Positions 9,235 to 16,925 of a stretch of DNA of 64,000 bases are shown here, piece after piece. The notes under the pieces were generated by a model. That model ran no database searches. It saw only the letters and a program-made list of their open reading frames with translations, and had not been told where the DNA came from. This DNA comes from Neisseria flavescens (GTDB taxonomy: Bacteria; Pseudomonadota; Gammaproteobacteria; Burkholderiales; Neisseriaceae), in contig NZ_CP039886.1 of assembly GCF_005221285.1 (NCBI RefSeq), positions 1,240,001 to 1,304,000 on the forward strand. The letters run 5' to 3'. The first letter of the stretch is position 1. Every line of letters begins with the position of its first letter. The position numbers and the translations under genes are program-made.

Positions 9235-9558
9235 TCAGTTCCCATACGAACCAAAACCTTCGTAACTACAATCATTTTTTTGTGCAATATCAAATAACGT
9301 AGTTTCAATAGCTAAAATGTTTTCAAGAGAAGGGACGATATTGACGGAACAATAGCAAGTCCACATCCCTCCGAATTCATTTTGCTCAATACTGATTTGA
9401 ACATCCTGCCGATAAGAAATGATTTGACTTTCTATTGATTGCAGATTCTTTTGAGAACCCTCTATAAAAAACTCTATTATCATAGGTTTTGCCAAATCAA
9501 ATCCTAGTTCTTGATATTGTTTCAGTACATCTGAAGTAGATTTTTCGTCAATTATCAT
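9235..9558 (-). CDS. RraB-domain protein, probable immunity protein at the distal end of the maf island
   Basis: 107 residues. The layout (VLKQYQELGFDL, then GGMWTCYC, then FDIAQKNDCSYEGFG) looks like the RraB fold, a small alpha/beta domain known as an RNase E regulator and also met as an immunity protein beside polymorphic toxins. Position supports the immunity reading: it overlaps the preceding immunity-type gene by 11 bases and ends the island. Its cognate toxin tip is not present here. Confidence 0.6.
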   Translation of the reverse strand: MIIDEKSTSDVLKQYQELGFDLAKPMIIEFFIEGSQKNLQSIESQIISYRQDVQISIEQNEFGGMWTCYCSVNIVPSLENILAIETTLFDIAQKNDCSYEGFGSYGN

Positions 9559-9901
9559 TTAATAGCAACTCATCAAACCATACATCTTCATAACCGTTTT
9601 CCCCAATTAAAAAACGGTAACCGGGCGGAAGTGTCAAAAAGGGGATGATTTCGGGTCGCCATATTTGCAAATGGAACGTATGCAGGGGCAGGAAAAAATT
9701 TTTATCATGGGAGAAGTTTTCACCGGTCCAGATATACCAACCGTTAGTATCACCTTTGGGACGGTGCCTTAACCCGTTAATCGGATACAGGTTTGCCTGT
9801 TTGACATTTTCAGCAACACCGATTTTTGAAACATCGGAAACAGGATATATTTCTGTATTATATTTTTTACAAATTATTATTTGTTCATTTTTTATTCCCA
9901 T
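9548..9901 (-). CDS. Probable immunity protein (GWYIW-motif family)
   Basis: 117 residues with a pattern (HRPKGDTNGWYIW, then PLHTFHL, then LPPGYRFLIG, then GYEDVWFDE) that I associate with small cytoplasmic proteins coded beside contact-dependent and polymorphic toxins; I cannot name the family with certainty. No signal peptide or membrane segment. It overlaps the RraB-like gene downstream. The nearest upstream toxin piece is only a decayed HINT remnant, so this looks like an orphan immunity gene. Confidence 0.6.
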   Translation of the reverse strand: MGIKNEQIIICKKYNTEIYPVSDVSKIGVAENVKQANLYPINGLRHRPKGDTNGWYIWTGENFSHDKNFFLPLHTFHLQIWRPEIIPFLTLPPGYRFLIGENGYEDVWFDELLLNDN

Positions 9902-9959
9902 TACTCAGTTTCCTTTTCTGTTCTTTTGAATATTGGCTTAATCTCCCTCCTTGTTTTAC

Positions 9960-10135
9960 AGAACAAGTCGGACATTACGCTTGTACCGATTCAATTGCCA
10001 CGGTTTCATCTTGCTTCGTCTTTGGCAAGGATACGGGCAATAATTTTTCATCCGTCTGCCGTTTTGACTAAAGCACCGACGTATAAGGGACGGAGATAGG
10101 ATTTTTGAAGAACTCAGCTCCCAGTATCCTGTTCC
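9960..10135 (-). pseudogene. Decayed mafB HINT-cassette remnant
   Basis: Read on the minus strand, the leader common to the other cassettes (about 10103-10135) is followed by a damaged HINT start: remains of SYTCSFHG, then ALVKTADG, a stop, then IIARIL and KDEAS. A stretch present in mafB between the last two blocks is missing, and the toxin tip is gone. It shows that a further toxin cassette once lay in front of the immunity-type genes at 9235-9901. Confidence 0.7.
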
Positions 10136-10145
10136 ATTCATCAGA

Positions 10146-10182
10146 ATGCCGTCTGAAAAGCCCAAACTTGTTTCAGACGGCA
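10146..10182. terminator. AT-DUS inverted-pair terminator
   Basis: Two oppositely oriented ATGCCGTCTGAA copies form a stem just downstream of the SUFU-like gene at 10211-10747. Confidence 0.75.
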
Positions 10183-10210
10183 TCGGATTGCCGAATTTTC
10201 ATCCGGCCTG

Positions 10211-10747
10211 TCAGACAGTACTCGCACGATTTATATCTAAATAATCAATACCCGCTTCATCGAATTTCGTTTCCAATTCTTCTATCAAATGAGTATCTAG
10301 AAAAAGCCTCTCTTGATGAGTAATCGGCAATAACCAGAAAAATCGGACATTATCCATATATTCCAACTCTTGCCCATAAGGATAAGGCAGAGAAATCAGA
10401 AAATGCCAGAAGGATGATTGTCCAACCCGCGGTCTGCCGATATTGACAATTTTCCCTAATTGAAATCGATCGGGATAATGCATACTTGCCGATGCCAGCA
10501 TTGCCAAGGTCTCAATATGTTCGGGCGTTTCAAACGGGCTGACGATAAAAAACTCCTGCCCTAAAAATGGACCTATTCCAGAGCTGACATAAACCCAGGG
10601 CTCATCTTCATGATTAGGAATCACTTGGAAAACTTGGAAATCGGGAAGTTCTTCAACAACCCTTCCTAAAGTCCAAGTAAATCCTTTAATATCATGATGT
10701 TTCCAAAATTTTTGCAAGTGAGATAAAACAGTTTGGTTATAGTCCAT
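10211..10747 (-). CDS. SUFU-family immunity protein
   Basis: 178 residues from the ATG at 10747; a TTG at 10798 with AGGA before it would add 17 residues and overlap the gene upstream. The sequence (WTLGRVVEELPDFQVFQVIP, then FFIVSPFETPEHIETLAMLA, then FWLLPITHQERLFL) fits the suppressor-of-fused (SUFU) domain that recurs as an immunity protein in bacterial polymorphic-toxin loci. No signal peptide, so cytoplasmic. It follows a second, different SUFU gene directly. Confidence 0.7.
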   Translation of the reverse strand: MDYNQTVLSHLQKFWKHHDIKGFTWTLGRVVEELPDFQVFQVIPNHEDEPWVYVSSGIGPFLGQEFFIVSPFETPEHIETLAMLASASMHYPDRFQLGKIVNIGRPRVGQSSFWHFLISLPYPYGQELEYMDNVRFFWLLPITHQERLFLDTHLIEELETKFDEAGIDYLDINRASTV

Positions 10748-10787
10748 GCTTTTTAGCCTGTTTTCAAAGGTCGCCTGAAGAAGGTAT

Positions 10788-11351
10788 TTACCAAACAAAC
10801 GGTTTCCTATTCATATCCGAAAGGTTGCCAACTTCATTATCCAACAAGAACTGCTCAAAAGCATTCCAACCTTTCTTTTCTACCAATTCGGCTTCCTGTT
10901 TATACAACGGGACAAGCAAAGGGAAAACGATATTGTAGTGTTCGCCATAACAGACCTGAAAATCATCGTCGAAATAAAATGGGGCGGAAACATACAGTGC
11001 ATCCATTTTGCTACCTTCGATAATTACCCTGGGTAATTGAATAATTTCACCTCTTAAAATAGGTTGTCTATTGTCAATCAAATATTCAGCCACTCCTGAT
11101 AGAAAAGCTGCAATATTTTCTTTATTCCATTCTTCAGAACAGGTAAAAATTAATTCAAACCTACTCTTATAGTTCAAGTCATATCGATTCAAGCCTAAAG
11201 TAGAAAAAGTAGTTACCCCTTTATATGGTTGTGATGGGAAGACGGAAACGCTGAGATGATAACGTCGATCCAAGCATTTTATACCGCTTTCGATTTCACC
11301 CAAATAATGCTCTAAATGTTCAACTACAATCACTTTTCTTAAACCTTTCAT
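10788..11351 (-). CDS. SUFU-family immunity protein, mosaic paralogue of the gene at 16989-17531
   Basis: 187 residues from the ATG at 11351 (MKGLRKVIVVEHLEHYLGEI), which lines up with the start of its paralogue. An open frame extends to 11471, but its extra residues are partly read through a DUS (FSDGI), which argues against that start. The domain is SUFU-like (KSRFELIFTCSEEW; ALYVSAPFYFDDDF). The last 75 or so residues are almost identical to the protein at 16989-17531 while the first half has diverged, a clear recombination mosaic. Immunity function is inferred from the island context. Confidence 0.7.
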   Translation of the reverse strand: MKGLRKVIVVEHLEHYLGEIESGIKCLDRRYHLSVSVFPSQPYKGVTTFSTLGLNRYDLNYKSRFELIFTCSEEWNKENIAAFLSGVAEYLIDNRQPILRGEIIQLPRVIIEGSKMDALYVSAPFYFDDDFQVCYGEHYNIVFPLLVPLYKQEAELVEKKGWNAFEQFLLDNEVGNLSDMNRKPFVW

Positions 11352-11452
11352 CCCTATTCCGGCAAGGCATAGGCTGTTTTGGGCTCCAATACCGACTTTT
11401 TTATTGACGGAAATGCCGTCTGAAAAATAAAGCGGCATCTTGATTTTGCCGT

Positions 11453-11725
11453 CTAAGGACTTTGCATCCATTCCTCTTTGCTGATTCCAAATTCAAACTC
11501 CGCCTGCTCAAATGCCGAATCTAATGTGTCATGATAAGTATCCGTTTGTTCTTGACCGGTTTCATCCAAATAAAACAAATAAAATCCCGGGTCATTTTCA
11601 TATTGAACAATACTTAAAGCAACAGGTTTGGGAAGTATCCCCATCGGGGTACGATGAATCGTTCTAATAGGAAAATCTTTATTTTCATCTAAGATGACTT
11701 TGAATAATTCTTTTACACTCATCAT
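11453..11725 (-). CDS. Small acidic protein, probable immunity partner of the adjacent toxin cassette
   Basis: 90 residues, acidic, no signal peptide or membrane segment; no family recognised. The start ATG follows the toxin cassette stop by 3 bases, the same spacing as mafB and its immunity gene at 17891, which is why it is read as the cognate immunity gene. Pattern: GFYLFYLDETGQE, then DSAFEQAEFEFGI. Confidence 0.6.
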   Translation of the reverse strand: MMSVKELFKVILDENKDFPIRTIHRTPMGILPKPVALSIVQYENDPGFYLFYLDETGQEQTDTYHDTLDSAFEQAEFEFGISKEEWMQSP

Positions 11726-11728
11726 TCT

Positions 11729-12430
11729 TCAATCCCGAATAATTGTTACCGCACTATTTTCTATTACACGCCCATTAGGTTTGTCATATGATTCAAAATG
11801 ACCGTGATGCGTAGATGAATTTGTTTCATGATAACCATATCGTACCTGCCGCATTCCATCTTGTGATACATATCGACTATTTGGATATGACTGATAGTTT
11901 TTCCCTAGCCATTTCTCAGCCGAATTTAAAAAAGCAGATTCAGATACAGTTCCTGCATGGTATTCGGGAGCTCTTTTGGGAGGACAAGAATTATGAACCC
12001 AAACCCCTTCCGTTTCCGCCTGATTACCCTTGACGAAGTAGGTATGCCAGTCGGCAACGGTCAAATTGTAGGCTTTGAGCGGTTTTGGTTTGACAACGGT
12101 GTTGCGGACGGTTTGGGTTCTGCCGCTTTCGGAATGCAGCCTGCTTCCCGCTTTCAAATCTTCCGCTTTAATCCATTTTCCGTCTGAATAAAACGGGTGG
12201 ATTTTATTGGAAATCAGGGTTTGGCTGTTGCCGATGCCGTCTGAAACTTTAATGTAAACGGTTTCCTGATACGGATTGCCGTATCGGGCGGTAACGTGTT
12301 TGTATCCCATCGCCCCGCTTGCCTCGTCCTTGGCAAAGACGCGGTCGCCGACTCGGATATGGGCAATGGCTTTGTAACCGTCTGCCGTTTTAACCAAGGT
12401 GCTGCCGTGGAAGGAGCAGGTGTAGGATTT
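11729..12430 (-). CDS. Promoterless MafB toxin-tip cassette with HINT domain (tip 4)
   Basis: About 230 codons in the mafB frame: SYTCSFHG, the pretoxin HINT block to WHTYFVKGNQ and VWVHN, then a distinct tip of about 88 residues (from CPPKRAPEYHAGTVSES). There is no signal peptide, no secretion domain and no good start (only a TTG inside the HINT), and a stop lies just upstream, so it is probably silent until recombined into mafB. The tip shares a faint pattern with the expressed mafB tip: a WLG..Y helix, then RYVSQDGMRQVR, then HHGHFE. Its immunity gene follows after 3 bases. Confidence 0.75.
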   Translation of the reverse strand, partial: KSYTCSFHGSTLVKTADGYKAIAHIRVGDRVFAKDEASGAMGYKHVTARYGNPYQETVYIKVSDGIGNSQTLISNKIHPFYSDGKWIKAEDLKAGSRLHSESGRTQTVRNTVVKPKPLKAYNLTVADWHTYFVKGNQAETEGVWVHNSCPPKRAPEYHAGTVSESAFLNSAEKWLGKNYQSYPNSRYVSQDGMRQVRYGYHETNSSTHHGHFESYDKPNGRVIENSAVTIIRD

Positions 12431-12470
12431 TTAAAGAACTTAGATCTCAATATCCTGTTTTAAATGAAGG

Positions 12471-12513
12471 AAAAGCCATCTGAAAATTAAAAGCAGTTTC
12501 AGACGACTTTTTA
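12471..12513. terminator. Degenerate DUS inverted pair
   Basis: GCCATCTGAAA faces TTTCAGACGACTTTTT, a stem with mismatches followed by T, downstream of the immunity gene at 12531. Confidence 0.5.
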
Positions 12514-12530
12514 ATTGTTGAACTTTTCAA

Positions 12531-12947
12531 TTAAATCATTATTGTGATTGGTTTGTTTTTTATAATAAATTTAGAAATTATATCTTGAATTATAGAAATA
12601 TTTTTAGAGATATGCTCAATAGGGTAGACTTCTCCCAAAATTTCCATTGTATTTCCACTATAATTTTCTGTTTTAAGATTTTTTACTTCAATATCTCCAT
12701 CTTCTAAAATTGTTTGAATTATTGGTAAATAATATCCTTTTTCAAAATAGATAGTTAATTCAGTATTGCCAAATTCAGGCTCAGGAATAATTCTGAAAAC
12801 AAGGACTCCGGCTTTTTTTTCAAAATTTGATACAGAAAAAAAGTTATTTATTTCTTTAATGTTAGGATTTTCTAAAATAGGGATTTGGATTCGTTCTCCA
12901 TTATCTGTAATAAAAAATCCACCAAAAACAATTGTTGATGTTTTCAT
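12531..12947 (-). CDS. Probable immunity protein for the deaminase toxin tip
   Basis: 138 residues, AT-rich, no signal peptide, beta-rich N-terminus (STIVFGGFFITDNGERI) and isoleucine/lysine-rich C-terminus. No family recognised. It overlaps the deaminase cassette by four bases (ATGA), so it is translationally coupled and is best read as its cognate immunity protein. Confidence 0.65.
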   Translation of the reverse strand: MKTSTIVFGGFFITDNGERIQIPILENPNIKEINNFFSVSNFEKKAGVLVFRIIPEPEFGNTELTIYFEKGYYLPIIQTILEDGDIEVKNLKTENYSGNTMEILGEVYPIEHISKNISIIQDIISKFIIKNKPITIMI

Positions 12948-13575
12948 TTTCTCTCCTTAATTGATTTCATACCAGGCGTCCAATAGTAAGTTTTATTTTT
13001 TCCTGTTACATCATCTGTCGCATTAACGGTCAGTGATTTCAGTCCAGAAGCTTGAGCAGCAGCTGCAATATCTCCTTTACAATAACCACAAACATCTTTT
13101 CCTGAAACTGTCATTGTCATAGATCCCCCTTTCGTTTTACCTGCATTATAGGCCTGCTGGATAACATCAATTTCAGCATGTGAATTAGCAACGGTTGCAT
13201 TCGGACGAGGTTTACCGTCGGCTTGGATTTTTGCATTAACTCGTTGGGCTATTAATGTAGGTGAATCAGGCGATCCAATTTTTGCACTTTGATTAACATC
13301 TCTAAAAGTCTTTCCATTAATCGTTCCTTTGGCAATTACTTTTGGTTTGACAGTAGAAAAGTTTTTATAACCAATCGAAAAATCTCCACTAACCGCAGCC
13401 TTCCCTGCTTTTTCCGCCTTTGCCAGCTTCGCGACTTTGGCTGCGGCGGCAACGTTGAAGACGGCTTCGACGGTTTCGGCGGCATTGGGGTTTTCCTGTA
13501 TCCACCGGTCAACGGCTTCGCGCGTATTTTTTTCAAAGCCCGCCACACCGCCCAAGCCGCCGATGGCGGTCAGTC
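12944..13575 (-). CDS. Promoterless MafB tip cassette with MafB19-type deaminase domain (tip 3)
   Basis: The frame begins within mafB sequence (LTAIGGLGGVAGFEKNTREA, then a stalk to AVSGDFS) and then passes straight to a tip without any HINT domain. The tip has a zinc-deaminase signature: HAEIDVIQQA for one zinc ligand and the catalytic Glu, then VCGYCKGD for the other two ligands, in the order and spacing of cytidine-deaminase-fold toxins of the MafB19 family. Such toxins attack nucleic-acid bases. There is no signal peptide or MafB N-domain, so it is probably a donor cassette. The immunity gene overlaps its end. Confidence 0.8.
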
Positions 13576-13708
13576 TGCATCGCTTTCGGCAAACAACCTG
13601 CTTCCCGCTTTCAAATCTTCCGCTAATCCATTTTCCGTCCGAATAAAACGGATGGATGCGGTTGGAAATCAGGGTTTGGCTGTTGCCGATGCCGTCTGAA
13701 AGCCGAAT
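13576..13708 (-). pseudogene. HINT-domain scrap joined to the deaminase cassette
   Basis: Minus-strand reading gives GIGNSQTLISNRIHPFYSDG then KWI, the centre of the mafB HINT domain, followed by a frame slip and about 12 altered residues that run directly into LTAIGGLGG of the deaminase cassette. This order is the reverse of that in mafB, where the stalk precedes the HINT, so it marks a recombination junction. Confidence 0.75.
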
Positions 13709-13729
13709 ACCGCTTCAGACGGCATTTTG
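13689..13729. terminator. AT-DUS inverted pair
   Basis: ATGCCGTCTGAAAG and its complement form a stem after the last of the four repeated immunity genes. Confidence 0.75.
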
Positions 13730-13734
13730 ACTGT

Positions 13735-14124
13735 TTAAAGCGGGGGCAGTTTTACAAATGGAAAGAAATGCTGAAACTTCTGATAAATTTCAGGATATTT
13801 CTCTAAGGCTTTTAATGCTTTTTCTTTTGAAACGGGAGGATCATAGACATCTATACCCCTTAAGAAGGCAATGCCCGTCAAGGCATTTTTTTGATCATTT
13901 GAAATGTAACCATAATTAACTACTCCAATCACATCATAAATTTTCCCTATACTCTTCTCAAAATTAATCAAATCAAAAACATACAATGGAATTTTATCAA
14001 TAGGAGTGTCTCTAATAACTATATCCAACCATAATTTAAATTCAGAAAGATTAATAGCATCATAGAATATACAGACTATTGCAAATCCTAAATCTTCACA
14101 ATTTTCTTTACTAATTTTCCACAT
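13735..14124 (-). CDS. Repeated immunity-type protein, copy 4 (most distal)
   Basis: 129 residues beginning MWKISKENCEDLGFA and ending in the array's common tail FQHFFPFVKLPPL. It keeps the middle motif (GIAFLRGIDVYDPP) but differs from the next copies in its central third. Start has AAGGAAGATAATT before the ATG. Cytoplasmic, no known family. Orphan with respect to any visible toxin tip. Confidence 0.75.
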   Translation of the reverse strand: MWKISKENCEDLGFAIVCIFYDAINLSEFKLWLDIVIRDTPIDKIPLYVFDLINFEKSIGKIYDVIGVVNYGYISNDQKNALTGIAFLRGIDVYDPPVSKEKALKALEKYPEIYQKFQHFFPFVKLPPL

Positions 14125-14174
14125 AATTATCTTCCTTTGCCGTCAAACCTTCTTTTAGTTACCTGCTTTGTATC

Positions 14175-14220
14175 AAAAAATGCCGTCTGAAAGCCGAATA
14201 TCGTTTCAGACGGCATTTTG
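14175..14220. terminator. AT-DUS inverted pair between array copies
   Basis: A stem of opposed ATGCCGTCTGAAA copies, part of the repeated unit. Confidence 0.75.
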
Positions 14221-14225
14221 ACTGT

Positions 14226-14612
14226 TTAAAGCGGAGGCAGTTCTACAAATGGGAAGAAATGCTGAAACCTCTGATAAATTTCAGGATGTTTTTCTAAGGT
14301 TTTTAATGCTTTTTTTTTTGAAATGGGAGGGTCATAGACATCTACCCCCCTTAAGAAGGCAATGCCGGTTAATGCGTCATCTTGATCTTTAGATAAGTCT
14401 GAATTCGGAACAAAATCCAAAATATTATAAATATCTCCTACTCCTTCAAGATCAATTAAATCAAAAATATAAAAAGGTATATTATCAATAGGCATATCTA
14501 AGACAACCTTATCCAACCATAATTTAAATTCTTGCAAATTAATTGCTGCCGATAATAAGCAATATGTTGCAAAACTTAAATCTTGACCTTGCTCTTTCGT
14601 AATTTTCCACAT
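14226..14612 (-). CDS. Repeated immunity-type protein, copy 3
   Basis: 128 residues (MWKITKEQGQDLSFATYCLL at the start), the most diverged N-terminal half in the array but the same C-terminal half (LTGIAFLRGVDVYDPP, then FQHFFPFVELPPL). This half-conserved pattern suggests selection for altered toxin recognition in the first half. Good ribosome site AAGGAAGATAATT. Confidence 0.75.
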   Translation of the reverse strand: MWKITKEQGQDLSFATYCLLSAAINLQEFKLWLDKVVLDMPIDNIPFYIFDLIDLEGVGDIYNILDFVPNSDLSKDQDDALTGIAFLRGVDVYDPPISKKKALKTLEKHPEIYQRFQHFFPFVELPPL

Positions 14613-14663
14613 AATTATCTTCCTTTGCCGTCAAACCTTCTTTTAGTTACCTGCTTTGTATCA

Positions 14664-14706
14664 AAAAATACCGTCTGAAAGCCGAATATCGTTTCAGACG
14701 ACCTTA
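14664..14706. terminator. DUS-like inverted pair between array copies
   Basis: TACCGTCTGAAA is opposed to TTTCAGACGACC; one arm carries the AGGTCGTCTGAA type. Confidence 0.65.
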
Positions 14707-14714
14707 TTACCGCT

Positions 14715-15104
14715 CTAAAGCGGGGGCAGTTCTACAAACGGGAAAAAATGCTGAAACTTCTGATAAATTTCAGGATATTTCTCTAAGGCTTTTAATGCTT
14801 TTTCTTTTGAAACGGGAGGGTCATAGACATCTATACCCCTTAAGAAGGCAATGCCCGTCAAGGCATTTTTCTTCGATTTCGGCAGGCTGGAACTCGAAAC
14901 AAAACCTACAATATTGTCAATGTCTCCAATTCCCCCATCGAAATCCGCCAAGTCAAAAATATAAAAAGGGATGTCCTCGATGGGCATATCTCGTATTACT
15001 TGTTCAATCCATAATTTGAATTCATTTAAATCAATAGATTGAGAGAATAAGCATTTAATTGCAAATCCTAAATCATTACTATCCTCTTTTATGATTTTCC
15101 ACAT
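14715..15104 (-). CDS. Repeated immunity-type protein, copy 2
   Basis: 129 residues, identical to copy 1 except at one residue near the N-terminus (Asn for Gly at about position 10), pointing to a very recent duplication. No signal peptide; acidic centre with DFDGGIGDIDNIVGF. Same ribosome site and spacing as the other copies. Confidence 0.8.
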   Translation of the reverse strand: MWKIIKEDSNDLGFAIKCLFSQSIDLNEFKLWIEQVIRDMPIEDIPFYIFDLADFDGGIGDIDNIVGFVSSSSLPKSKKNALTGIAFLRGIDVYDPPVSKEKALKALEKYPEIYQKFQHFFPFVELPPL

Positions 15105-15154
15105 AATTATCTTCCTTTGCCGTCAAACACTCTTTTGGTTACCTGCTTTGTATC

Positions 15155-15200
15155 AAAAAATGCCGTCTGAAAGCCGAATATCGTTTCAGACGGCATTTTG
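15155..15200. terminator. AT-DUS inverted pair between array copies
   Basis: Opposed ATGCCGTCTGAAA copies as in the unit at 14175. Confidence 0.75.
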
Positions 15201-15205
15201 ACTGT

Positions 15206-15595
15206 TTAAAGCGGGGGTAGTTCTACAAATGGAAAGAAATGCTGAAATTTCTGATAAATTTCAGGATATTTCTCTAAGGCTTTTAATGCTTTTTCTTTTG
15301 AAACGGGAGGGTCATAGACATCTATACCCCTTAAGAAGGCAATGCCCGTCAAGGCATTTTTCTTCGATTTCGGCAGGCTGGAACTCGAAACAAAACCTAC
15401 AATATTGTCAATGTCTCCAATTCCCCCATCGAAATCCGCCAAGTCAAAAATATAAAAAGGGATGTCCTCGATGGGCATATCTCGTATTACTTGTTCAATC
15501 CATAATTTGAATTCATTTAAATCAATAGATTGAGAGAATAAGCATTTAATTGCAAATCCTAAATCACCACTATCCTCTTTTATGATTTTCCACAT
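15206..15595 (-). CDS. Repeated immunity-type protein, copy 1 (most proximal)
   Basis: 129 residues, MWKIIKEDSGDLGFA to FFPFVELPPL. It is the first transcribed copy of the array. Its upstream sequence differs from that shared by the other copies, which indicates the repeat unit is gene plus its downstream spacer. Function as an immunity protein is inferred from the island position; the cognate toxin is not visible. Confidence 0.78.
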   Translation of the reverse strand: MWKIIKEDSGDLGFAIKCLFSQSIDLNEFKLWIEQVIRDMPIEDIPFYIFDLADFDGGIGDIDNIVGFVSSSSLPKSKKNALTGIAFLRGIDVYDPPVSKEKALKALEKYPEIYQKFQHFFPFVELPPL

Positions 15596-15705
15596 AATTA
15601 TCTTCCTTTATTCATTGCTTCCCAACCAATATGACCAGTATCATGGTGCAATTTTTCAGCAAGCGTAAATTGGGTCAAGACCCAACAATACGTTTGGATT
15701 GACAG

Positions 15706-15749
15706 AAAGGTCGTCTGAAAAATCGATTACAGTTTCAGACGACCTTTTG
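15706..15749. terminator. AGGTCGTCTGAA-type DUS inverted pair
   Basis: AAAGGTCGTCTGAAA faces TTTCAGACGACCTTTTG, downstream of the immunity gene at 15789. This DUS dialect is foreign to the flanking core genome. Confidence 0.8.
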
Positions 15750-15788
15750 TTGTTGAGTTTTCAACCCAACCTATGCTTGCCATTAATG

Positions 15789-16244
15789 TTATTCATCGTA
15801 GTAAGGTTCTGTTGAATAATTGTCTTTGCCTCCAGCAATGATAGTAACAACTTTCCCTTTTGCTTCCCATGCTTGTACTCCTATTTCATCAAACTCATAG
15901 ACATATGTCGGATAAGATTCATTTGATAAATAATATTCATCAATACCGTATGATTTAGGGTGATGGAAAAGTTGTTTAAAATCTTCAAAATTTAGACCTA
16001 TTAAATTAACGCCCATAAAATATAGCTCCTGATAACAAAATATCGAAATAATTTTGTTTTTTTTGACGGCAATGAGTAAATTTGAGTCGGGAGATTCATA
16101 ATATTCTGTTCTAAACTTATCAGGAGGTTCATACATAAAAGTTTCCAGTATGTTTTTGTACTGTGTTATATCCGCACCAAAACGGAATATTCCTACAGAA
16201 GTAAAAGGTACAAATTCGGGAGTTTTAACGACCGCGTCGACCAT
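15789..16244 (-). CDS. Probable immunity protein of tip cassette 2
   Basis: 151 residues from the ATG at 16244, chosen because AAAGGAGAAGAGC lies right before it; an open frame continues 20 codons further but runs inside the toxin gene. The start overlaps the toxin's 3' end by 20 bases, the usual arrangement for cognate immunity. Pattern: FTSVGIFRFGADITQYKN, FEDFKQLFHHPKSYG, then VVTIIAGGKDNY. Family not recognised; no signal peptide. Confidence 0.68.
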   Translation of the reverse strand: MVDAVVKTPEFVPFTSVGIFRFGADITQYKNILETFMYEPPDKFRTEYYESPDSNLLIAVKKNKIISIFCYQELYFMGVNLIGLNFEDFKQLFHHPKSYGIDEYYLSNESYPTYVYEFDEIGVQAWEAKGKVVTIIAGGKDNYSTEPYYDE

Positions 16245-16886
16245 GCTCTTCTCCTTTTGCTTTTCGATTGGCATTTTTTGTAATATTTCTGATTTTTCGC
16301 TCAATCTTTAAGCGTTCATTTTTGGACATTCCGGGAATAATTTTATTTTCTAATTCAGCAATTCGTGATTCCGCTGATATTTGACTTCGACCGCCATCTC
16401 CATGTTTTTCATTCTTGGAGCTTCCTGTTCTTTTTGGCGGACACGCATTATGAACCCAAACCCCTTCCGTTTCCGCCTTATCGCCTTTGACAAAGTAAGT
16501 ATGCCAGTCGGCAACGGTCAGATTGTAGGCTTTGAGCGGTTTTGGTTTGACAACGATGTTGCGGACGGTTTGGGTTCTGCCGCTTTCGGATAACAGCCTG
16601 ATTCCCGCTTTTAAATCTTCCGCCTTAATCCATTTGCCGTCCGAATAAAACGGGTGGATGCGGTTGGAAATCAGGGTTTGGCTGTTACCGATGCCGTCTG
16701 AAACTTTAATGTAAACGGTTTCCCGATACGGATTGCCGTATCGGGCGGTAACGGGTTTGTATCCCGTTTTTCCGCTTGCTTCATCTTTGGCAAAGACGTA
16801 CTCCCCAGTTTGGATATGTGCGATGGCTTTGTAGCCGTCCGCCGTTTTGACCAAAGTGCTGCCGTGGAAGGAGCAGGTGTAGGATT
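16225..16886 (-). CDS. Promoterless MafB toxin-tip cassette with HINT domain (tip 2)
   Basis: The cassette opens with the common leader and SYTCSFHG, then the HINT block (VKTADGYKAIAHIQTG to WHTYFVKGDK and VWVHN), then a basic tip of about 75 residues (KHGDGGRSQISAESRIAELE, ending KNANRKAKGEEHGRRGR). The tip is strongly positively charged, which would suit a nucleic-acid target; I do not recognise its family. No start codon, signal or N-domain, so probably silent. Its immunity gene overlaps the end. Confidence 0.75.
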
Positions 16887-16925
16887 TTTGAAAAACTCAG
16901 TTCTCAATATCCTGTTTCAAATGAA

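Larger units (their letters stand above)
13735..15600 (-). repeat. Four-copy tandem array of about 490-bp gene-plus-spacer units
   Basis: Gene starts lie at 15595, 15104, 14612 and 14124, spacings 491, 492 and 488. Each unit holds one gene, a DUS hairpin and the spacer with CTTTGTATCAAAAAAT. Units 1 and 2 are nearly identical in coding sequence; units 3 and 4 have diverged. Confidence 0.9.

Noticed and set aside
11352..11471. N-terminal extension of the SUFU gene to 11471
   Set aside because: Part of it is a translated DUS (FSDGI) and the paralogue starts later, so the ATG at 11351 is preferred.
13735..15600. CRISPR-like regular repeats
   Set aside because: The unit is about 490 bp and protein-coding; there are no short repeats with unique spacers anywhere in the window.
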